The notes under the pieces were generated by a model. It made no database searches. It was given only the letters and a program-made list of their open reading frames with translations, and was not told the origin of the DNA. From Mesostigma viride (taxonomy: Eukaryota > Streptophyta > Mesostigmatophyceae > Mesostigmatales > Mesostigmataceae): a stretch of DNA of 62,000 nucleotides. Within the stretch, counting starts at the first letter, position 1. Each line of letters opens with the position of its first letter. The stretch spans positions 5,803,666-5,865,665 of the forward strand of contig RPFO01000175.1 in the NCBI GenBank assembly GCA_009746045.1. Direction: 5' to 3'. A program made the position numbers and the translations under genes. Positions 54,735-62,000 of the stretch are shown here, one piece after another.

Positions 54735-56630
54735 ATAACATGCCTCCGTGGGGAGGTCATGTAGCACATATTTCATGATGGATGGGGTGGAGGAAGCCGC
54801 GTGATCGAACTATCCTAACTCTATCTCTATCTATCTAGAAAATCCTAACTGCACTACTCATCAAAACGCCTCCTCCGCTTGGGGGGAGGTGGCTTGCCCA
54901 CAGGGTCGGGCGTGTGTGCCTTGACAATCTTCTTCCACCGCTCCTTGTCCTGCATGGCAGTCCAAAGACGGGAGAGAGAGTGGATGCGGTGCTCAAACTG
55001 GGCTGGGACCACGAGGTCGTCCAGCAGCATCTGAACGTAGTTGGTGACAGGTTTCCCTACCCTTTTGGGAATGTCCTTGGGGCCAGGCCAGGTCAGAATG
55101 TGCCGCCCTGGCTGTCCAAGCCGCTGGGGGCCGGCCAGACCAAGGGTGGTGTCGACCTGGCTGGTGCGTGCAAGGTGTCCTACAAATGCTATCCTACGCT
55201 GTCTAATCTCGTCCGAAACACGTGGCATGCCATGATACAGAGACTCTGATGACGGACGCTCGGAAAAACCTACACTAAGGACCTGCCGGAGCATCCTGTA
55301 AACTGTGCCGTCGAGCCGAGCTGCCAGCTTGGGGGGGAGGGTCCACGCCTCGGCGCCATACGTGAGCACCGTGAGGACGAGGACCTTGAAGAGCATGCGC
55401 TTGCGGTGCCCGTTAAGGCCCTTCGAGCGCCAGTAGGGTGTGAGCGAACGGAGCTTGGCCCAGGCAAGGCCGATGCGGGTGTCCACATCGTCGGCGGTGT
55501 CAGGAAGCCAGCTCCCCAGCAGCTTGAAGCGGTCGCGGAACGGGACCTCCGTCCCGTCGAGCAGGCGCGGCAGCGGTGGTTTACTGGATGCGCCTATCAC
55601 CATCGCCTCAGTTTTGACACTAATCTCCAGCCCCACCGCCCGCGCCTCCAGGCCCAGGCAGTCCAGCCAGGTCTGAATGTGCTCGGGGCGCTCGATGAGG
55701 GTGGTATCATCCGCATAAATCAGGTCGGCAAGGCGGTAACCAGGTCTAACCCCGCCGTGCTCTTTCACGTTAAGGATGTCCAAGCCTGGCTCGAACCCCT
55801 TAAGAGCAGTAAAGCGCGCACGTGCCTGGCGCATGACGTGATCCACGACAATAATGAACAGGTATGGGGACAGGACACAACCTTGCCACACCCCGTGGTG
55901 AAGGGGAATGGTGGAGTGGTGCCCTCCGCAGTCCGCACTACTGCCTGTGAACCCTCATACAGTCGGCGAATGGCAGCAATAAACGCAGGTGGTACCCGAT
56001 CCAGAGCTAGGATGGCCCAAAGAGCCTCCCAGAGAACCGTGTCAAAGGCCTTGATATAGTCAACAAAAATGAAGACCAGCGGCAAACTGTCAGGGGGAAG
56101 TCGACGCACCTCCTCCATCAACCGGCGCGCGACAAACACAGCCATGACAGTGTTACGACCACGACGGAAACCCATCTGAGACTCACCCAGGTGTGGGTCC
56201 AGCGCGGCGCGGAGCCTGTGCAGCATCATGCGCATGAAGACCTTCAGCGCGGCGCTCTGGAGGCAGACACCCCGGTAGTTACCGGGGTCAGCAGCAGAGC
56301 CCTTCTTGTACAGCATGACGCGGATGGCCGTCTGCCACTCAGCAGGCGGAGGCTCGTCAGAGAGCAGGACACGGTTGCAGAACGCCAGCAGAAGATCTCT
56401 AACCGCCAGATCAGGGGTCTTCAGCAGCTCAGCAGAAAGGTGGTCGGCACCGACCGCCGCATCGTACCGCAGGCGAGCAAGGGCGCCGTCCAATTCCTCC
56501 AAAGTGAAGGGGTGGACGACGTCGTTGGTGGCAAGGCAGCCCTCCTTCAAGGCGGGGACTTGGTAGTCCGCGGCCGAGGAGGGGGGCGCTGGCGGCGGCG
56601 GGGGTCCGGCGACCCCGAGGCGGGCGGGCA
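54735..56630 (-). mobile_element. LINE-A, best-preserved ORF2
   Basis: In the minus sense ORF2 is open for 261 codons (56550-55765) and then, after one frameshift near 55890, for 345 codons (55891-54854). Order: FTLEELDGALARLRYDAAVG, ADPGNYRGVCLQSAALKVF, MGFRRGRNTVMAVF, VFIFVDYIKAFDTVLWEAL, PYLFIIVVDHVMRQARARFT, ADLIYADDTTLIERPEHI (intact YADD), KLLGSWLPDTADDVDTRIGL, LTYGAEAWTL, GRHILTWPGPKDIPKRVGK and the terminal KPPPPKRRRRFDE. The 3' UTR reaches the CCTCCGTGGGGAGG hairpin near 54742-54760. Endonuclease and ORF1 are not present. It is useful as the family reference. Confidence 0.9.
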
Positions 56631-57000
56631 GGCCTTGGACCCCATCAATTGGGACCCACTACCTGTCATGCATGGGTGGCCGGCCAACGGCATCAGAATC
56701 ACGGGTGCTTGTACTTGCACACTGTCCTCTTGATGGCGGTGTTCGCCATGGTCCGGTCCATTCCCCCCCACGCGAACATCTGGTCTCAGGGTCTGAGGAT
56801 CGATGCGGACGGCGCGGCTTTCTACTCCCCCATGACCACGGACCTGTCAAACGCAACCTCTTCGAACAAGGCCTTCATATTGACAATCCTGGTCATGCAA
56901 CCTATGGAGCCGAGACGTGGACGCTGACGCAGGAGCTGGAGCAGCAACTTGACGGCGCGGGACTCATCAAGATGCTACGTAGTGTGCATTGATTAATTAA
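56631..57000 (+). mobile_element. LINE-E fragment and unassigned DNA
   Basis: 56895-56990 encodes YGAETWTLTQELEQQLDGAG and ends in TTGATTAATTAATTAAC. The upstream 250 bases look like more of an ORF2 region (FSTPMTTDLS-like) but are too degraded to place. 57000-57240 holds nothing I recognise. Confidence 0.5.
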
Positions 57001-57240
57001 TTAACACAGATCAGCTGCTGGCCGACCTCATGCAGGTTTACTTAATTGCAAGCCAAGCCATGCTGGTTTGCGCATCACTCGCGAGTGCAGCAGCCACAAG
57101 TGGAATTCAGCCCCCCACAGCTCACATATCAATCACTACCTGCATATGAACAATGCCTCACTTGTGCAGTAACCATTCCACTTCAGGGGAAAGGAGGCCC
57201 AAAGGCCCGAGCATAGGCCCTCATACAACTGTACATCAAA

Positions 57241-60200
57241 CTACCACACTTCCACCTCTTGAACAAGCTCGCACACTGCGCACTGCAAGTCTGCCAGCAC
57301 ATTGTGGAACGTGCACTGAGGGCACGCCCATACACCGGGCGGTAATGGCAACGTGCCTACCCCGGTGTTTCCTCCAAGTAGGTTCTTGCTTGTGGCAACA
57401 GTGGCGCCAGCCGTATGTCTGGCCCCGTAATCAATGGGCTGTTGAGGTAGCAGCGCGTGGGCAGAGGTCGGCCTGGCTGACAAACAGGCATCGCACTCTG
57501 GCGCCTCAGGCTGCACTATTCCAGACATGGGCGCATGCATTGGGCAGAATGGGGAGCAATACGTCAGCATATATACAAGAAGTGAAGCAGATGGACAGTG
57601 GGCGGCATAGCAATCCAGACAGGCTCACAATCATCAGCGATCAGCCATCAGGTATGCATATTAGCCATGTAAAGCAAAGGAAGACAACACTCGGCTATCT
57701 TGCAAGAAATGCAGTGGACAAAGGACTCGTGACAGCAGCAGGTTTAGAATTGCTGTTATACAACACCAGTGGTCAACAGCCACGCAGCATCTCCTCTCTG
57801 CATGGGTGCAGCAATATTGTTAATGATGGCATTATTGTAATGATGGTATGTCAAACAGGCCAGTTGCCCCCACCATCTCTTCTCTTCTCCTGTGACACCG
57901 AGCAATGGCTTCAACATCATGGCTCAAGGGTGATGTTGAAAATTTGGTGAGCAAATTGACAGATGATATAAAACAGATATCGTGCCCCACCAAACAAGAC
58001 GTCTTATGTCCTAACAAACAGCGACTAGACACGGACCGTGCGAAGCACCGTGCACAGCACCGTGCACAGCACCGTGCACAGCACCGTGCACAGCACCGTG
58101 CACAGCACCGTGCACAGCACCGTGCACAGCACCGTGCACAGCACCGTGCACAGCACCGTGCACAGCACCGTGCACAGCACCGTGCACAGCACCGTGCACA
58201 GCACCGTGCACAGCACCGTGCACAGCACCGTGCACAGCACCGTGCACAGCACCGTGCACAGCACCGTGCACAGCACCGTGCACAGCACCGTGCACAGCAC
58301 CGTGCACAGCACCGTGCACAGCACCGTGCACAGCACCGTGCACAGCACCGTGCACAGCACCGTGCACAGCACCGTGCACAGCACCGTGCACAGCACCAGG
58401 CGCAGCACCAGGCACGACACCCGCTGGCTTTCTGCTGGCTAGCACGCCACCTGGAATGTAACAACTTGGTTCTTTCACGGCATGGCTCTCTCAAGATACG
58501 GTAGCACGCAACTCCACTTTCTTTCACCTTTCTTTCGCCATTCTTTCACCATTCTTTCACCATTCTTTCACCACCTTTTCGTCCACATTCTACCAGCCGC
58601 AAGCCGCGCACTGTACCTGGTTCACCAGCGTGCATGAGGGGCAAGCCCACGCCCCAGTCGGTGAGGTCATCGAAGCACCCCGGATGTCAGGATCAAACGA
58701 GCCATCGCCACCGCGTGCAAAGCCACGTTCGTCTCTCAAGGTGGGCGCGCCCACCATCTGCGTCGGCAGGAGCGGCTTGCTGGCATTCCATCCGCACGCC
58801 CCGCCAGGTGTCGCTCCACTCGCTCCACCATCACGCCAGGGAACCAAGTGGCCCTCCCCAGAGAGCGGCCCCCCATAACTGCCGTCATCTGCCCCAGTCA
58901 AGTCAACCCAGGTGCTGGCCTGGGCGGCCAGGTGGGCGGGGCCCGGACGCAGCGAGGCGCCGCCAGAGCCATCATTCTCGTCACCAGCACGGGCTCCATT
59001 CACCCCACCAAACCTCCCATCACTAGCAGCACCAGCAGAAGCACAAGCACCAGCAGCGCCAGCACCACCACGGTGGCCGTTCCCAGCAGCCTTGCTCTGC
59101 CGTTCCAATCCGCCGTTCCAGGCTGCCCCCAGCGGCAGCTGCCCCTCCTCCCCGGTGCCCAGCTTGGGCGCCTTGGCAGCACGGCCAACGTCCAGCACCG
59201 GCCGGCGCTCACCCAGTACTTCGGCCCCGCCGGCAGCCGCGCGCGACCCAGACATAGATAACGATATCTCAGAGTCTTCTGTTGGTGTCGCTGCTGTGAC
59301 TGCCAGTCTCGATGTCGCGGTTGGTGTTGATGACCATGTCGATGTCACTGTGGTTCTCGCTGCCGCTGCCCGTGTGTCTGCCCATTTCAAGGCTGGTGCC
59401 GCCACTGTTGCCATATTTGCTGTTCCTGCTCGTGGCAGTTGCCGCGTAGTTGTTGCTGCCGCGGCTTCTATCCTTGTTGTTGCTGTCGTCGTTCTAGTAG
59501 CGACACCTGGCCCGCTTGGCCCCACTCCTCCAGAAGCCGGTGCTGCGGCGCCAGCACAAGAGCAGCCGTCATTTTGCCCCTCCTCTTCCTCATGCCCGCA
59601 CCATAGGTCGTCCTGCAGCCGCCGCTCCGCCGCCCTCGCCGCCGCCTCGCCAGGTGTCAGCTGGCGCATGAGCCGCGTGTCGCCTCCGAGCCGTCGGCCC
59701 CCTGAGGCGGAACCGCTGGCGCCTGCCCCCATGATGGCTTGTTTCTGCGCGCGTGCGGTGGCCGCCTTGAGAGCGCGCTGTGGCACCCACAAATAAAGTT
59801 TCCCCCCATTCGCACAGTGCCGCAGCCCCATGCACAATATTGCGCCCATACACCGCAACCATGACCAAACAATGTCAGACTTGACAGAGACAAGGCAGCA
59901 CAATACTCGCCAGCAGTTAGTGCTACAGGAACACAATGTAGCAATCAGTAGTTGCCAGCATATCTTGCAATGATAGTTTCTCACCCAGTGTCTAGCAACC
60001 TAGGGGACTGCCAAATGCCATAGCACTCATGGCAAGAAGCATCCCAATTGTCGTCACGAACCAGTCAAACCGTCGTCACCAAACATCACGACGCCCCGCC
60101 CTGCTCGATGAATACTTTGGTGGACTTTGGGAGATTCGCCTGTGGGTGATTATCCACCGGCTGGTGAGCAGCAGAGGCGTTGGTCCCTAATCAAGCACCC

Positions 60201-61733
60201 CCCAATCCATCAGCCTGGGTTAGGGCGTGCTGGGTTATCCCCTAATCCAGCACGCCCTAAGCCAGTATTCCCTCTTCCAGTATTCCATAGTCACGCAACC
60301 CCTAACCCCATCTTCCCCTCACACCCTCACCTCGCGGGCTTCTGCCATGGACGGGTTGTGCTGCTGCGTGCTCAGCTTCTTGCCGAGGCCTCCCTCAAAT
60401 CCAACCCCTGACCCCGTGATGCCCTTGGCCATCAGCTCCTCACATTCCTGCACATACGATTATAAATTGTTTAATTAATGCGCGTATGATGCATGGAAGT
60501 TACACGAGCACGAGAGGCAGGGGGAGGGCAGGCAAGGGGAGGAGAGGCAAGGGGAGGAGAGGCAAGGGGAGGAGAGGCCAGGGGAGGGGAGGCCAGGGGA
60601 GGAGAGGCAGGGGGCCGAAGGGCCAGGGGAGGAGAGTGAGGACACACACAGGTGGAGACAGGTGAGGTGGGATGATGGACAGGTTGGAGACAGCAAAGGT
60701 GAGGTGAGACACACAAGGGAAGAGAGAGGGGAAAGGGGATGCGGGGTTGATGAAAACGTACTGCGTCCGTGGGCGCTGCATGTTACCATGCCGAAGGCCA
60801 TAAAGGGGCGTTGTGTATTTTTATCAAACGATCAAGGGTCACGTTCGTGCGCTGATCCGCGTTGCATCGATGGGGTCCTGAGTAGCACCTGAAAAATACT
60901 GGATTACGACAAGTTGAAGCTTCAAGCGGGAAAGAGGTGTCATGAGCATGTGTTTGGAGGTAATGGGAGCCGCCCACAGGACACCCTCAAAGTAAGGGGG
61001 TTGATGGGGCAGCTGCACACATATGGGACAGAAAAGCCCTGAGGGATGGCGGATACCCTGTCTTTGTCAAAACATACACGCGCGCTCACCGCTGTGATCT
61101 CGTCGAGCAGCTTGTAGAATGCGGCGTTGTGCGGGCTGACAGCATTGTGTGTCAGCTCGTGCAGCATGGTACCCAGCACGTGCTCAAACGGGTAGAAGCA
61201 GCCGTCCTTGGCGCCGTTGTGAGGGCGCAGGCGTATCTTCACCTCCACGCCGCGGTTCACGTTCAGTCCCAACAGGTTCGGATTGCTGGGGCTGCGACCG
61301 GATGCGGGACGGAACAAGCAACGGCGCCAACCGAGGCAAGCTTAGGCCCAAGCGTCTCCGCTGGTCTAGGCGAAAAAGGATCCATCGTGCCATGGCAACC
61401 AGGTCAACGACGCGGTCACTCCAGGTGATACCGACAGACAAGCGGGATTGTACAAACCGACATGAATTACAGGTTCCATGGTATGAAATTAGTGGCATGG
61501 GGAAGTCACCTGAATTCTGACAACATTTTCACTCTCCAACCCCGCTTTCTCATAATCGGCTGAACCTGCCGAGCGACATCCTCCAGCATCTTCTTCGCGA
61601 CCGCTTCATCCGAATGCTTCTTCAGAGCTCGAATCTCCCAAACCTTGTGCTGATCGGGAGTATCCAAACCATGAGGCGGCATTCCTACGCCTTTATAAGG
61701 AAATCTTACGTTGAAAAATATCTTAGATAGCAA
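57241..61733 (-). CDS. WLM-domain metalloprotease with two RanBP2-type zinc fingers (WSS1-type)
   Basis: Member of the Wss1 family of DNA-dependent proteases, which cleave proteins crosslinked to DNA in the nucleus. Exons (minus): 61733-61510, 61291-61090, 60447-60331, 59777-58617 and 57510-57241. All introns are GT-AG with matching phases (2, 0, 0, 0), giving 657 aa. Exon 1 reads VWEIRALKKHSDEAVAKKML and QVQPIMRKRGWRVKML. Exon 2 holds NLLGLNVNRGVEVKIRLRP and the zinc-protease signature HELTHNAVSPH (residues 119-129; H119, E120, H123, H129). Exon 3 has ECEELMAKGITGSGVGFEGG. Exon 4 has GGRRLGGDTRLMRQLTPGEA then AAERRLQDDLWCG, typical of the end of the WLM region, followed by a long low-complexity Ala/Gly/Thr linker. 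Finger 1 (WACPSCTLVNQ + PEAPECDAC) is completed across intron 4; finger 2 is WACPQCTFHNVLADLQCAVC (residues 629-648). The start is the first Met of exon 1. Confidence is very high for the domains and high for the exon map. Confidence 0.92.
58045..58405. repeat. 12-bp minisatellite CACCGTGCACAG, about 29 units, in WLM gene intron 4
   Basis: Almost perfect direct repeats of 12 bases, each with the palindrome GTGCAC, degrading at the right edge to CACCAGGCGCAG. Since 12 is a multiple of 3 it is open in all frames on both strands, producing repeat ORFs (RAQH, CCAR, VHGA, VLCT, HSTV) that are artefacts. It lies entirely in the intron between the two halves of zinc finger 1. Confidence 0.95.
60508..60640. 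repeat. G/A-rich 15-bp minisatellite in WLM gene intron 2
   Basis: Variants of GAGAGGCAAGGGGAG repeated about eight times on the plus strand (C/T-rich in the gene sense), about 60 bases from the exon 3 acceptor. Confidence 0.8.
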
Positions 61734-62000
61734 GGTGCCATGCTTTTAACAGCTGCAATTCTGAGGCCCTCTCCGTCGGAACACCACAGAGACCCGACGA
61801 TCACCATCGGTCAAGCTCTGCAACATCCATTTAGTCGTTCCACAAGGCAAATCTCCAGTGCTACCTAATCTCCTACACGTTCCGTTACCCTACACAAGCA
61901 TGAAAGAGTTGCGGCTATACATGTGCTGAAAAATTAAGGGAGCCTCTACTGTGTTTTACAAAAGCTCTGATGATATAATGACCATGTCGTCGATGCAACT
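61734..62000. other. Upstream region of the WLM protease gene
   Basis: No gene seen. It should contain the promoter of the leftward gene, but no element can be named with confidence. Confidence 0.35.

Noticed and set aside
58045-58405. Possible CRISPR-like array
   Set aside because: The units are contiguous 12-mers without spacers, in a eukaryotic intron.
57832-58527. Repeat ORFs in all frames (RAQH, CCAR, VHGA, VLCT, HSTV)
   Set aside because: A 12-bp minisatellite in an intron of the WLM protease gene; length is a multiple of three so all frames stay open.
58912-59796. 294-codon plus-strand Ala-rich ORF
   Set aside because: Antisense to exon 4 of the WLM protease gene.

Overview
This is a nuclear window from a eukaryote of the green lineage, most likely an alga or another early-branching member; I do not name a species. 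Evidence: three multi-exon genes with GT-AG introns whose frames close exactly, a plant-type Ran GTPase, a TFIIF alpha carrying the N-terminal RING-like zinc module I associate with plant homologues, a P-class PPR protein, and dense LINE-type retrotransposon debris. Nothing looks bacterial, and there is no operon, rRNA gene or CRISPR array.

Six host genes are supported. (1) A sulfotransferase, plus strand, 603-2483, 5' part missing. (2) A 13-motif PPR protein, minus strand, 31696-24539, five exons, 1054 aa. (3) Ran GTPase, plus strand, 33030-33701, intronless. (4) TFIIF alpha (RAP74), minus strand, 42602-36242, six exons, 571 aa, reconstructed here end to end. (5) An SLC4/HCO3-family anion transporter, plus strand, 43583-45403, intronless, with an extension that may be a plastid transit peptide. 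(6) A WLM-domain DNA-protein-crosslink protease of the WSS1 type with two RanBP2-type zinc fingers, minus strand, 61733-57241, five exons, 657 aa. TFIIF alpha and the transporter are divergent and share a 980-bp intergenic region that contains a perfect 24-bp palindrome.

The rest is layered mobile DNA. 2.5-24 kb is almost entirely retroelement; more lies at 34.6-36.2, 46-51.5 and 53.3-57 kb. I use these working names. LINE-A has a tail with a hairpin whose core is CTCCCAACGGAG, followed by TTTAA or TTTTA repeats. LINE-B has a tail of (CATC)n, then the hairpin GTGACTCCCCAACGGGAGCAC, then (AATT)n. LINE-C and LINE-E are further ORF2 fragments. Half-LINE-D and half-LINE-F carry an ORF1-like protein but no RT, and end in the LINE-A and LINE-B hairpin respectively. 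SINE-P is tRNA-Pro-like. Retroposon-C ends in GGTTGTCTCCTTG. Two or three larger DNA insertions interrupt LINE ORFs; one has a TTAA target duplication and 15-bp inverted repeats. Target-site duplications let the insertion order be read directly.

The most interesting observations are the autonomous/non-autonomous pairs sharing a 3' stem-loop, the TTAA transposon, retroposon-C insertions as short as 10 nt, tandem duplications of splice-donor segments in two unrelated genes, and a zinc finger of the WLM protease that is assembled across an intron whose own first codons encode a look-alike ending.
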